Source: Nostoc sp. FACHB-110 (GTDB taxonomy: Bacteria > Cyanobacteriota > Cyanobacteriia > Cyanobacteriales > Nostocaceae). From it: DNA of 64,000 nt. The position numbers and the translations under genes are program-made. Numbering within the stretch: position 1 is the stretch's first letter; each line of letters starts with the position of its first letter. The stretch covers positions 1 to 64,000 of the forward strand of contig NZ_JACJRU010000021.1 in the NCBI RefSeq assembly GCF_014697425.1, written 5' to 3'. Below, piece after piece: positions 25,183 to 35,500 of the stretch. A model generated the notes under the pieces. That model did no database searches. It was not told the DNA's origin and saw only the letters and a list, made by a program, of their open reading frames with translations.

Positions 25183-26601
25183 ATGCTGTCGCTAGTCAGT
25201 ATGAGATATTTATGTCTTAATCTTCAGACTAGACCTTTAAATGCTCTTTTGCCTGTTATGCCCACAAAGTTGAGCAGAGGCATTATTTTGCTTAGTTTGA
25301 TTGCTTTGTGTGGCTGTACGGCTACAGAAGCCCAATCCAATAACCGAAAAGGCAAAAATCAGCAACGTGCTGTACCTGTTGTAGTAGCGACAGCCACGCG
25401 TAAAACCATACCAATTGAGTTACGTCAGACAGGAACCGTAGTGGCGTATTCAACTGTAGGGGTAAAATCCCAAGTTGCCGGGCCACTGACAGGAGTTTAT
25501 TTCCAAGAAGGGCAGAATGTTAAAAAAGGTCAACTACTCTTTAAAATAGACTCTAGACCGCAGCAAGCCGCTTTGATGCAAGCGCAAGCAAACCAACAAA
25601 AAGCACAAGCGCAAGTAAAACAAGCACAAGCTAACCTAGCTCAAACTCTAGCCCAAGTCAATCAAGCCAAAGCTAATCTCCTCAAAGACCAAACCCAAGC
25701 GAAAAACGCCCAAGCCCAAGCACAGCGATATGGTACGCTTTTCACTCAAGGAGCGATTAGCAAAGAGCAAGCAGAGCAGTACAGTACCGCATCTGAAGCC
25801 CAAAAAGCCACAGTTTTAGCAGATAACCAAAGTATAGCTAACACTATTGCCGCCGTTGATGCTGCCAAAGCAGACTTAAATAATGCCAAAGCCGAAGTTA
25901 GTGCCGCACAAGCCGCAGTTGACAGTGCGAACATTGCTCTATCTTATAATTCCATTTTTTCCCCAATTAACGGGCGTACAGGCAGCTTAAAGGTAAATCA
26001 GGGCAACTTGGTTAAAGATAATGATACCAATCCCCTAGTTACCATTAGCCAAATCAGCCCCATTTACGTGACAACTTCCTTACCTCAACGCCTACTGCCA
26101 GAACTTAACAAATATCACGCGCAGGGCAAAATAGAAGTAGATGCCTATATTCCCAGAGATGAACAGCGTCCCGAACATGGCGAACTTTTTTTCGTAGATA
26201 GTGGCGTAGATCCCACCACAGGAACTATTCAACTGAAAAGCACCTTTGCCAATGCCGATGGACGACTTTCTCCAGGTCAATTTGTCAATGTAGTTGTTCG
26301 GCTAACCCAAGAACCCAACGCCATAGTTGTACCCACCACAGCCATTCAAACAGGACAAAAAGGGCAATTTGTCTATGTAGTAAATCCCAGCGACCAAACT
26401 GTAGATATGCGTCCAGTTGTCGTAGGTAACGCAGTTGGCAATGAATCAGTCATTCAGCAAGGACTCAAAGAAGGCGAACAAGTCGTCACTGACGGACAAT
26501 TTAACCTCAGACCAAAAGCCAAAGTGCAAATTAAACAGCCAGTAGGTAGTAGGCATAGATCAGGAGGCGTTAACCAAGAAAATCAAAACCCCTCACAGTA
26601 G
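25183..26601 (+). CDS. RND efflux periplasmic adaptor (membrane fusion) lipoprotein
   Basis: A 472-residue adaptor. A lipobox LIALCGC (Cys near residue 45) makes it a lipoprotein. The beta-barrel and lipoyl part (VGVKSQVAGPLTGVYFQEGQ) is followed by a long Ala/Gln-rich helical hairpin (about 130-255, KAQAQVKQAQANLAQTLAQ), the second lipoyl half (IALSYNSIFSPINGRTG), then the beta-barrel and membrane-proximal domains (FVNVVVRLTQEP, VVPTTAIQTG, QGLKEGEQVVTDGQFNL). It bridges the inner-membrane RND pump to an outer-membrane channel. AGAGG supports ATG 25183, whereas a shorter start at 25258 would give a more usual signal peptide, so the start is open. The pump gene follows after 47 bp. No TolC-type gene is in the window. 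Confidence 0.9.
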   Translation: MLSLVSMRYLCLNLQTRPLNALLPVMPTKLSRGIILLSLIALCGCTATEAQSNNRKGKNQQRAVPVVVATATRKTIPIELRQTGTVVAYSTVGVKSQVAGPLTGVYFQEGQNVKKGQLLFKIDSRPQQAALMQAQANQQKAQAQVKQAQANLAQTLAQVNQAKANLLKDQTQAKNAQAQAQRYGTLFTQGAISKEQAEQYSTASEAQKATVLADNQSIANTIAAVDAAKADLNNAKAEVSAAQAAVDSANIALSYNSIFSPINGRTGSLKVNQGNLVKDNDTNPLVTISQISPIYVTTSLPQRLLPELNKYHAQGKIEVDAYIPRDEQRPEHGELFFVDSGVDPTTGTIQLKSTFANADGRLSPGQFVNVVVRLTQEPNAIVVPTTAIQTGQKGQFVYVVNPSDQTVDMRPVVVGNAVGNESVIQQGLKEGEQVVTDGQFNLRPKAKVQIKQPVGSRHRSGGVNQENQNPSQ

Positions 26602-26648
26602 CATTTGTCATTCGTCTTTGTACCTCTGCCCCCTGCCTCTCTCAAACT

Positions 26649-29600
26649 ATGAATATCTCTGCATTATTCATCTGCCGACCAATCATGACCACACTCGTGA
26701 TGCTTGCCATCATGTTGTTTGGTTTGATGAGCTATCAATTATTACCAGTAAGCGACTTACCGACCGTAGATTTCCCGACAATTCAAGTGTCGGCAAGTTT
26801 ACCAGGAGCCAGCCCAGAAACAGTAGCATCATCGGTAGCTACGCCATTAGAACAGCAATTTTCGAGCATTGCTGGTTTGGATTCCATGAATTCTACAAGT
26901 TCTTTGGGTTCGGCACAGATTACACTGCAATTTAATTTGAGTCGAGATATAGATAGTGCGGCTCAAGATGTGCAATCTGCGATCGCCAAAGCACAACGGC
27001 AGTTACCGAGCAGTATGCCCAATCCACCATCATACCGCAAAGTTAACCCCGCCGATTCACCAATTTTATACATTGCTTTAAACTCTACAGCACTCCCATT
27101 GTCAGAAGTTGATAAGTATGGTGAAACAATCTTAGCCCAGCGTTTATCAATGGTTGATGGTGTGGCGCAGGTACAAGTATACGGTTCGCAAAAGTACGCT
27201 GTACGTATATATCTAGACCCGCAATCTTTGAGTGCTAAAGGTTTAGGCATCGATGAAGTCGCAAATGCAATTTCGCAAGGCAATTCTAATTTACCAACTG
27301 GCAACCTTTACGGACAAAACCAAAACTATACTATTGAATCAAATGGGCAATTAAATAATGCCGATGCTTACAGTTCTTTAGTAGTTGCTTATCGTAATGG
27401 TGCGCCAATTCAATTAAGAGAATTGGGTAAAGTATTTGACAGCGTAGAAAACGACAAAGTAGCAAGTTGGTTTAATGGTAAACGAGCCATTGTTTTAGCA
27501 ATTCAACGCCAACCGGGAAGCAATACTGTAGCAGTTGTAGATGCTATTAAGAAAATATTGCCTAGCTTTAAAGAGCAAATTCCTGCGGCGGTAGATATGG
27601 AAATTCTCTATGACAGATCCCAATCTATCCGCGAGTCAGTTAATGATGTCAAATTTACCTTATTCCTCACCATTTGCTTGGTGATTTTAGTAATTTTTCT
27701 ATTTTTACGGAACCTTTCAGCTACTATCATTCCCAGCTTGGCAGTACCTCTATCTTTAGTAGCAACCTTTGGCGTAATGCTATTACTGGGTTATTCTCTA
27801 GATAACCTTTCATTAATGGCACTTACCCTAGCCGTTGGCTTTGTGGTAGACGACGCAGTAGTGATGTTAGAAAACATTGTGCGTCACATGGAAATGGGCG
27901 AAAATCGGATGCAGGCTGCCCTCAACGGTTCCAAAGAAATTGGCTTCACCATTTTATCAATGACAATTTCCTTGGTAGCTGTATTCATTCCCATTATTTT
28001 TATGGGTGGGATTTTGGGCAGGCTATTTAGCGAGTTTGCTGTCACTATTAGTGTGGCAATTTTAGTATCTGGGTTTATTTCTCTGACATTAACGCCGATG
28101 CTTTGTAGTCGTTTTCTCCAGCATGAAGGAGAGCATCAGCATTCCCACAATGGACATTTTCATGAAGGCAATGGTTATGCCATATCTAACAATGGACATT
28201 TTCATCCAGATAATGGTCATGAAATAACCAATGATGGTAATGGACATCAAATAAATCAACCCAAAAAACAGAAAGCTAAAAATTGGCAACGTCGCCTTTA
28301 CAACGCGTCAGAATGGGTATTTGATACCATGCTGCGGGGTTACGAAGCAACTCTCAAGCTATCAATGAAATATCACCGCACAACGATGATTCTTTCGGGA
28401 GTCATTTTAATTGCAACTATATATTTATTTGTTGTTGTTCCCAAAGGCTTCATTCCCAATGATGACACCGGACAGTTAAGCGTCAGCACAGAAGCCGCTC
28501 AAGATATTTCCTTTGATGAGATGGTCAAACATCAACAAGTAGTAGCCAATATTGTGCGTCGTAACCCCAATGTTGAATCAATTAACTCTAGTGTCGGTGC
28601 AGGGGGAGCCAATGCCACAGCTAACGCCGGCAGAATATTTGTTAAATTAAAACCCCATTCTCAACGCCACAAAAATGCAGATGAAGTAGCCGAAGAATTA
28701 CGACCTAAATTAACTGGGATACCGGGAATTCGCGCATTTGTGCAGAACCCGCCATCTATCCGGCTTGGCGGACAACAAACAAAAGCATTGTATCAATTTG
28801 GACTTTCTAGCCCGAACTTACAAGAATTGTATCAATACGCGCCAGCCTTAGAAGCGAAAATGCGGCAAATGCCAGAATTGCAAGATGTTAATAGCGACTT
28901 GCAAATCAAAAATCCCCAAATCAACGTGCAAGTTGACCGCGAACAAGCTGCAACCTATGGATTAAGTGCCAATCAAATTGAAAGCACCTTAAATGATGCT
29001 TATGGTACTAGACAAGTTTCTACAATATATGCGTCTGATGGTCAGTATGAAGTGATTATGGGAGTAGATCCGCAATATCAACTCAGCCCGAATGACCTTG
29101 ATTTGTTAACAGTTCGTTCTAATAGTGGTCAAGAAGTCCCATTAAATGCAGTTGCAACTTTAACCAAAGCCGTTGGGCCATTAACTGTTAACCATTCTGG
29201 ACAACTTGCTGCTGTCACCATTTCTTTTAACCTCAAACCAGGAGTATCTCTTGGTAGCGTGACTGGCAATATTGAAAAACTAGCTCGTGAAACTTTACCT
29301 GCAACCATTAGCACCAGTTTCCAAGGTACAGCACAGGTGTTTCAATCTTCGCTTTCTAGTTTGGGAATTTTGCTAATAGTTGCAATTTTGGTCATTTACA
29401 TTGTATTAGGGATTCTCTACGAAGATTTTATCCACCCCATTACCATTCTTTCTAGTTTACCTTCGGCAGGATTTGGGGCTTTGCTTACCTTAATGTTGTT
29501 TGGTGTTGATTTAAATATCTATGCGTTTGTCGGCATTATTATGCTAGTTGGGATCGTTAAGAAAAACGGCATTATGATGATTGACTTTGCAATGGAAGCT

Positions 29601-29918
29601 CAACAATATCATGGCAAAACGCCGTTTGCTGCCATTTATGAAGCTTGTGTCGTGCGGTTTCGCCCAATTATGATGACGACAATGGCGGCATTGATGGGTA
29701 CTTTACCAATAGCATTAGGGTTAGGTGCAGGTGCAGAATCTCGCCGTCCTTTAGGTTTAGCTGTTGTAGGCGGATTATTATTTTCGCAACTGCTCACGCT
29801 TTATATTACTCCTGTTTTCTACACTTATATGGAATCGCTGCGTCAGGGGCTGAAGCGCAACAAGAGAAAGCCACAGAACAAGACCGAACAAAATCCAGAA
29901 AAGGTAGAAGTTTTGTAA
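26649..29918 (+). CDS. RND efflux permease (AcrB/MdtB type) with a His-rich cytoplasmic insertion
   Basis: A 1089-residue inner-membrane proton antiporter, slightly longer than usual (about 1040). TM1 is MTTLVMLAIMLFGLMSY. The porter domains, the TM4 motif VVDDAVVMLENI with the proton-relay Asp pair, and the TM10-12 region NGIMMIDFAME and RPIMMTTMAALMGTLPIA are all present, so it should be active. Between TM6 and TM7 lies an insertion of about 50 residues (about 491-540) dense in His, Asn and Gly (HSHNGHFHEGNG, HFHPDNGHE), which most RND pumps lack. The general family exports drugs, dyes or lipids, and the insertion could bind metal on the cytoplasmic side. It is co-transcribed with the adaptor. 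Confidence 0.92.
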   Translation: MNISALFICRPIMTTLVMLAIMLFGLMSYQLLPVSDLPTVDFPTIQVSASLPGASPETVASSVATPLEQQFSSIAGLDSMNSTSSLGSAQITLQFNLSRDIDSAAQDVQSAIAKAQRQLPSSMPNPPSYRKVNPADSPILYIALNSTALPLSEVDKYGETILAQRLSMVDGVAQVQVYGSQKYAVRIYLDPQSLSAKGLGIDEVANAISQGNSNLPTGNLYGQNQNYTIESNGQLNNADAYSSLVVAYRNGAPIQLRELGKVFDSVENDKVASWFNGKRAIVLAIQRQPGSNTVAVVDAIKKILPSFKEQIPAAVDMEILYDRSQSIRESVNDVKFTLFLTICLVILVIFLFLRNLSATIIPSLAVPLSLVATFGVMLLLGYSLDNLSLMALTLAVGFVVDDAVVMLENIVRHMEMGENRMQAALNGSKEIGFTILSMTISLVAVFIPIIFMGGILGRLFSEFAVTISVAILVSGFISLTLTPMLCSRFLQHEGEHQHSHNGHFHEGNGYAISNNGHFHPDNGHEITNDGNGHQINQPKKQKAKNWQRRLYNASEWVFDTMLRGYEATLKLSMKYHRTTMILSGVILIATIYLFVVVPKGFIPNDDTGQLSVSTEAAQDISFDEMVKHQQVVANIVRRNPNVESINSSVGAGGANATANAGRIFVKLKPHSQRHKNADEVAEELRPKLTGIPGIRAFVQNPPSIRLGGQQTKALYQFGLSSPNLQELYQYAPALEAKMRQMPELQDVNSDLQIKNPQINVQVDREQAATYGLSANQIESTLNDAYGTRQVSTIYASDGQYEVIMGVDPQYQLSPNDLDLLTVRSNSGQEVPLNAVATLTKAVGPLTVNHSGQLAAVTISFNLKPGVSLGSVTGNIEKLARETLPATISTSFQGTAQVFQSSLSSLGILLIVAILVIYIVLGILYEDFIHPITILSSLPSAGFGALLTLMLFGVDLNIYAFVGIIMLVGIVKKNGIMMIDFAMEAQQYHGKTPFAAIYEACVVRFRPIMMTTMAALMGTLPIALGLGAGAESRRPLGLAVVGGLLFSQLLTLYITPVFYTYMESLRQGLKRNKRKPQNKTEQNPEKVEVL

Positions 29919-30000
29919 GGTTTGCTAAATCAGAGCATTGGTTGATTGAGAAATGGGTGTAATACCAATTTCCTGTAAATACGAAATACATCCTTTGTAG

Positions 30001-30021
30001 AGACGTAGCATTGCTACGTCT
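30001..30021. repeat. 21-bp palindrome AGACGTAGCA-T-TGCTACGTCT
   Basis: Two 10-bp arms around a single T. It is a short hairpin of the type commonly scattered in cyanobacterial spacers. Confidence 0.7.
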
Positions 30022-30054
30022 GTAATTTATACCCCAATACGGTTGGGTTAAGAC

Positions 30055-30158
30055 TAATACCGTTTCACTTTAAGTTTGATACAAATGGGTCGCAGGGGGC
30101 AGGGAGAAAGAATTAAAAACCAATGTATTTGTATCAGAATTTTCGTGAAATGGTATTA
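30055..30158. repeat. Dispersed repeat, inverted relative of 19756-19819
   Basis: It starts ACCGTTTCACTTTAAGTTTG and ends ATTTTCGTGAAATGGTATTA, the reverse complement of blocks at 19756-19819 with a longer middle. The ends themselves form an imperfect inverted repeat. Confidence 0.6.
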
Positions 30159-30190
30159 GGCGGGTTCCCCAACATAAAGCAACTGGCGTT
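30154..30190. repeat. Small dispersed palindromic repeat (GGGCGGGTTCCC family), partial copy 3
   Basis: It reads TTAGGCGGGTTCCCCAACAT followed by AAAGCAACTGGCG. The left arm seen in other copies is missing. Confidence 0.6.
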
Positions 30191-30191
30191 T

Positions 30192-30254
30192 GAGGAACGA
30201 AACCCAACATCCTCAAAACTTTGTTGGGTTACGCTATCGCTCCACCCAACCTAC
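30192..30254. repeat. Half copy of the GTAGGTTGGGTGGAG palindrome
   Basis: It contains GAGGAACGAAACCCAACATC and then TGTTGGGTTACGCTATCGC and CTCCACCCAACCTAC. The outermost left arm is gone. It abuts the broken end of the gene fragment at 30255. Confidence 0.65.
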
Positions 30255-30402
30255 TTTTATGCTGAATATCCCTTGCGAGTGTTTTTTGAGCGTTGTGGGG
30301 GTTTCTCACGGCGGCATAGATTTGGCAATTTTGCTCCCGCAGCAGGTGAATCACTGCTTGTCCGACATTTCCCGTTGCACCTGTAACTAAAATTTTCAGC
30401 AT
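30255..30402 (-). pseudogene. N-terminal fragment of an NmrA-like NAD(P)-binding protein
   Basis: On the minus strand an ATG (30400-30402) opens MLKILVTGATGNVGQAVIHL, the Rossmann-fold nucleotide-binding signature of NmrA/atypical SDR proteins, and continues LLREQNCQIYAAVRNPHNAQ before running into a palindromic repeat at about 30254. Only about 49 codons remain of a protein normally near 290 residues, so this is a gene relic. The repeat sits exactly at the break and may mark the deletion point. Confidence 0.75.
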
Positions 30403-30716
30403 GATCAAATATGCAGCAAGGATGGCTATGGTTAAGATTACAGACTGCTCTTTGCTAGATACTTACGCATTTTATTGTGATATTTTGATATACTCTTCCG
30501 TGTTAACGCATTTTTGGAGTTTTGAAAGAGTCTAAACCAATATCATTTGTGTCTTGCTTGATCAAGCAAATAGTTGTACTTTAAAATGTGTCAACTAAAA
30601 AAGTCAGAGTAAAAAACTACAAACCACTTTTGAGCTTAATGTTTTACTCTTTGGAGTTTAAGCATTAGATGGTGTACTGAAGAATCTCGACTATTGGTTA
30701 GTAAATTGTAGAAGTT

Positions 30717-32558
30717 GTGAAAATTCTACTGGTAGAGGACGATTTACCAACGGCAACAGTACTGAGTGAGGTGCTTACTGCGGAGTACTATACAGTTGAA
30801 TTGGCAAGGGATGGTCAAGATGGGTTAGCATTGGCAAGTTTATCTAGTTTTGACCTGATATTGTTAGATTTGCTGATTCCCAAACTAAATGGAATTGAAC
30901 TTTGTCGGCAACTGCGCGCTCAGGGAATTCAAAAACCAATTCTCTTACTGACTGCCAAACATCAAAGTGCTGATGTGGTAAAAGGATTAGATGCAGGTGC
31001 AGATGACTATGTAACTAAACCTTACGATATTCCAGAGTTATTGGCACGGATACGTGCATTGCTACGCCGAGGGCAAACAAAATTAACACCTAGCTTATTG
31101 AGTTGGGAACATCTTTGTGTTGATACTATCTCCGCAGAAGTTACCTATCAAGGACAAGTTGTATCTTTAAGTCCTAAAGAGTATAGCTTGTTAGGCTTGT
31201 TTTTGCGCCATCCGCAGCGTGTTTTTAGTCGGAGTGAGATTATCGATCGCCTGTGGTCAATTGATGCTACACCTAGTGAAGGTGCAGTTACTAATTTAAT
31301 TAAAGACTTGCGGCACAAGCTCAAGACGGTGGGAATGTCTACTGAGTTGCTAGAAACTGTGTATGGTTTAGGCTATCGGCTCAAGACACCCTCAAAAGCT
31401 CAAAATGTCCCACAATTTCCCCAACAAGAGCAACTCCAGCCCAGCAAACGCCAAAGAGCGATCGCAGCTATTCATAAAACTCTAGAACGCTACCAGCATA
31501 CCTTTACACCCAGATTAACTATCCTAGAGCAAACTGCACAAGCTCTACACCAACAACAATTATCGTCAGAATTCAGGCGCAAAGCCGAGTTAGAAGCACA
31601 TAAACTAGCAGGTACTTTAGGATCATTTGGCTACGTAGCCGGATCAAAATTAGCGCAAGCAATTGAACATTTACTCATCAAAAAGGAAGCCTTAACATCA
31701 AAAGATGCTTTGCAATTATCCCAGCTAGTCAAACAACTCAAACAATTACTGAGTCAATCGCCACAGCCTTTAAGTATTGAAAAATTTGAGTCAAGTCAGC
31801 TTCCTTTAGTCTTAGCTATCAATAATGAATCTTTTACTAATCAACTCAAAAATGAAGCTGCTAGTTGGAGTTTGCAAATAGAATTAGCGACTAACTGGGA
31901 AAGCGAATTAGAAAAGTTTTCTCAGCCGCCTCAAGCAATTTTATTCAATTTTAAAGAACAGAAATCGATTCAAAAGAGTTTAAATTTATTAAAAAAAATT
32001 AAACAACAGTTTCCCCATACGCCCATTGTGGTAGTAGCCGAGCAAGACAATTTCTCACAGCGAGTAGCTGTCGCGCGTTTGGGCGTGCAAGGATTTTTGA
32101 CCCAGCCAACCACGATGGAAGTCTTTCAGGTAATTACTCACTTTTTACCTCCATCCCCAAAAAGTGCCGCCAAAGTTATGATTTTAGACGACGATCCGGT
32201 AATGTTGGATATGTTGAGCAATCTACTGCAACCTTGGGGATTGACCGTCAAAACCTTGCAAAACCCGCAAAAATTTTGGGAAGAGCTAATTTCTACTACC
32301 CCTGACTTATTAATGATTGATTTAGAAATGCCAACTTATAGCGGCATTGATTTATGTAGAGTAGTCAGGCAAGATCCGCATTGGGTAAATTTGCCGATTT
32401 TGGTAGTTACCGCTCATACAGATATTCAATCGATCCAGCAGGTATTTGCGGCCGGAGCGGATGATTTTATTAGTAAGCCTGTAGTGGGGACGGAGTTAAT
32501 CACGCGTGTAATTAGCCGCCTCGATCGCGTGCGCGCACAACAAACACTGATAACCTAA
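30717..32558 (+). CDS. Multi-domain response regulator REC-wHTH-Hpt-REC(degenerate)-REC
   Basis: A 613-residue regulator from a GTG at 30717. The first receiver (1-118) has Asp51 in LILLDLLIPKLNG and TKPYDIPELLARI. An OmpR-type winged-helix DNA-binding domain follows (about 130-225: SLSPKEYSLLGLFLRHP, YGLGYRLK). An Hpt domain with phospho-acceptor His in LEAHKLAGTLGSFG (about 297) follows, then a receiver-like part without the Asp (about 365-470), and a complete C-terminal receiver (VMILDDDPVMLD, LLMIDLEMPTYSG). A DNA-binding regulator that carries its own phosphotransfer domain and extra receivers can take part in a multi-step relay. It is first in an operon with the Cache-PAS kinase (17 bp) and a CheY-like protein. 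Confidence 0.88.
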   Translation: MKILLVEDDLPTATVLSEVLTAEYYTVELARDGQDGLALASLSSFDLILLDLLIPKLNGIELCRQLRAQGIQKPILLLTAKHQSADVVKGLDAGADDYVTKPYDIPELLARIRALLRRGQTKLTPSLLSWEHLCVDTISAEVTYQGQVVSLSPKEYSLLGLFLRHPQRVFSRSEIIDRLWSIDATPSEGAVTNLIKDLRHKLKTVGMSTELLETVYGLGYRLKTPSKAQNVPQFPQQEQLQPSKRQRAIAAIHKTLERYQHTFTPRLTILEQTAQALHQQQLSSEFRRKAELEAHKLAGTLGSFGYVAGSKLAQAIEHLLIKKEALTSKDALQLSQLVKQLKQLLSQSPQPLSIEKFESSQLPLVLAINNESFTNQLKNEAASWSLQIELATNWESELEKFSQPPQAILFNFKEQKSIQKSLNLLKKIKQQFPHTPIVVVAEQDNFSQRVAVARLGVQGFLTQPTTMEVFQVITHFLPPSPKSAAKVMILDDDPVMLDMLSNLLQPWGLTVKTLQNPQKFWEELISTTPDLLMIDLEMPTYSGIDLCRVVRQDPHWVNLPILVVTAHTDIQSIQQVFAAGADDFISKPVVGTELITRVISRLDRVRAQQTLIT

Positions 32559-32575
32559 AACTGGAGGATGCAACG

Positions 32576-35500
32576 TTGAAGCACTCCAAAATTTTTGGGA
32601 ACCAGCAATTTAATCATCAGCATCTCAAAATTTCCTTAAGGCTCGTCCTCACCATTCCCTTTGTCTTGCTGACTGGAGGAACAACAAGTTTAGTCGGTTA
32701 CATAACATTGCACAATTCTCAGCGTTCAGTCAATAGTTTGGCATATCAACTGATGAGTGAAATGAGCGATCGCATCTATTTATATCTCAGTAATTATTTA
32801 AAAACTCCAGACTTAATTAATCGTCTCAACGCCCAAGCTAGCGAACTCCAACAAATAGACATCAACAATCCTGAAAGTTTACAACGCTATTTTTTAGCGC
32901 AAATTCAAGAATTTGATTCCCAAAGAATACATTTTATTAATCCCCAAGGGGGGCTGGTGGGAGCAGGAAATGATGAACGGGGACTGAGCATTTCCATGAC
33001 CAAGAATTTTGTCAAAGGAGAACTTTTTGTATATCACGTTGATAGCCAAGGAAAGCGGAAAAATATCTTAGTTCATCAGCCAAACTATGATGCTACACAA
33101 CGACCTTTTTATCAACAAGCACTCTTAAAAGGTAAACCAACCTGGACACAAATTTATTTATATGTACCTGCTGCTAGAGGTTTAGGAATTGCCGCTAGCT
33201 ATCCAATTTATAATCAAAAAAACCAACTTCAAGGAGTTTTTACTAGCGATATAGACTTATTAAGTATTAGCAATTTCCTCAAGCAATTACAAATCGGTCG
33301 TCACGGTCAAGTGTTTATTATGGAACGTTCGGGATTGATGGTTGCTTCTTCAACCCCAGAACCCCCTTTGCAGAAAAATACTGATGAAACGCAAAACCAA
33401 CGGCTCCAGGTGATAGAAAGTAATGAACCTTTAATTCGCCAAGCAGGCCAGTATTTACTCTCGCACTTTGGTGACTTAAATAATATTAAAACCGCACAGC
33501 AACTTGACTTTGAGAATGAAGGTCACAAGCACTTCTTACTTGTTATCCCCTATCACGATCGCTTGGGGCTTGACTGGTTGATTGTCACAGTCGTGCCAGA
33601 ATCTAATTTTATGGTAGAAATTGATGCCAATACTAGCCTGACCATAGTTTTTAGCCTAGGGGCTTTAGCTTGTGCGATCGCTTTAGGATTGTTGCTGACT
33701 AACTGTATTGTTCGACCCATACAACAATTAAGTCAAACTAGCTTGGCATTGGCAGATGGACAATGGCATCACACCCCAATCCAAAATAGTCTAATTGCTG
33801 AAATTCAAGTTTTGAAACACTCATTTGATTTGATGTCTCAGCAGTTAAAACAGTCTTATGAGTGCGTCAAAACTGCATTAGAACAATCGGAAGAACGTTT
33901 TACAAAAGTATTTCGGACTTGTCCCGAAGCGATGGGAATTTTTACCCTCGACGGGCAATGTCTAGATGTCAACGAGGCTTTTATCGATTTATATGGTTAT
34001 TCTCGGGAAGAAATCATTGGTCAGACAGTGACCAAACTGAGATATTGGGTCAACCAAGAAGATAGACAACGTTATTTGCGAGATTTAGTCTCTGGTAAAA
34101 AAGTTCGCAACCAAGAATTTGCCGTGCTGCATAAAACAGGCAAAACTATGACTGTTCTTTGTTCTGCTGATATTATCGAGCTGCAAGGACAACCACATAT
34201 TATTGCAGTCACCAAAAATATTAGCGATCGCAAACTAGCAGAATTAGAACTCCAACAGCAAAAAGACTTGCGAGAAAGCATTTATAACGAATCTGCGGAT
34301 GCCCTGTTTTTAGTCAATCTGCAAACATTATTAATATTTGACTGTAATCATCGCGCCGTTGAACTATTTGAAGCAGACAGTAAAGCTGAATTAATTGGGA
34401 TTTCTGGCCATACACTGCAACTACATCAATTTACTTCCGCCGAACTCCAACAAATCGGCTACCAAATGCAGCAAAATGGCTTTTGGATGCAGGAAATTCA
34501 ATACTTAACTCGCAAAGGCAATGTATTTTGGGGTCATCTTGCTGCTAAAAATGTCGAAATTGCCAATCAAGTCATCCATTTAGTACGAGTAACAGATATC
34601 ACAGAGCGTAAGCGCACCGAAGCCGCCTTACTACAAAGTGAAGCTCGCTTTCAAAAAATTGCCGCTGCTTCCCCCGCCCAAATTTACATTTTGGCCTATT
34701 ATCCAGATACTAATGAAATGCGCTATGAATATATCAGTTCTGGCGTCAGAGAAATTCAAGAATTAGAACCCCAAGAGGTTTTAGCCAATCCGACACTGAC
34801 TTATCAGCAAGTACATCCTAACGATTTAGCCCTCTACAATCAACTGACAAGTCGCAGCCTGAAAAACTTAGAACCCTTCGCCCACGAATGGCGAATTATG
34901 ACTCCCTCGGGCAAGATTAAGTGGGTACGCGCCACCTCCCGCCCCGAACGTCGAGCTAATGGTGAAATTGCATGGTATGGAGTACTACTCGATATTACAG
35001 ACCTAAAACAAGCAGAAGCCGCTTTGCGTGAAAGCGAAGAGCGATTTCGCCATGCTTTTTATGATGCTCCTATTGGTATGGCATTGTTGGGATTAGATCA
35101 ACAATGGCTGCAAATCAATCCGATGCTCAGGGAAATTCTCGGTTATTCAGAATTAGAATTTTTCAATTTGAATGCTTTTGAGATTATTCAAAGAGAAGAT
35201 GTTCAAGAGCTAAAAAATAGCATCACAGAAGTGGTGAGCGATGACAATCGACGCGTTCAAATTCAGCTGCGTTACTTGTGCAAAGGGGGACGCATTGTTT
35301 GGGGACTAACAAGTCTGTCGTTGGTGAAAGATTGCCAGCATCAACCTTTATATTATGTGCTGCAAATTCAAGATATCACCGAACAGCAAGCCATAGAGCA
35401 AATGAAAAACGAGTTCATTTCCATTGTCAGCCATGAACTGCGTACCCCACTCACCGCCATTCAAGGATTTTTAGGACTGCTAAATACTAATATTTACGAC

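Larger units (their letters stand above)
29919..30716. other. Repeat-rich intergenic region
   Basis: About 800 bp with no intact gene. In order it holds a 21-bp palindrome (30001-30021), a dispersed repeat (30055-30158), a GGGCGGGTTCCC-family copy, half of a GTAGGTTGGG-family palindrome, and a gene fragment on the minus strand (30255-30402). The last 300 bp are AT-rich and should carry the promoter of the phosphorelay operon. Confidence 0.6.
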
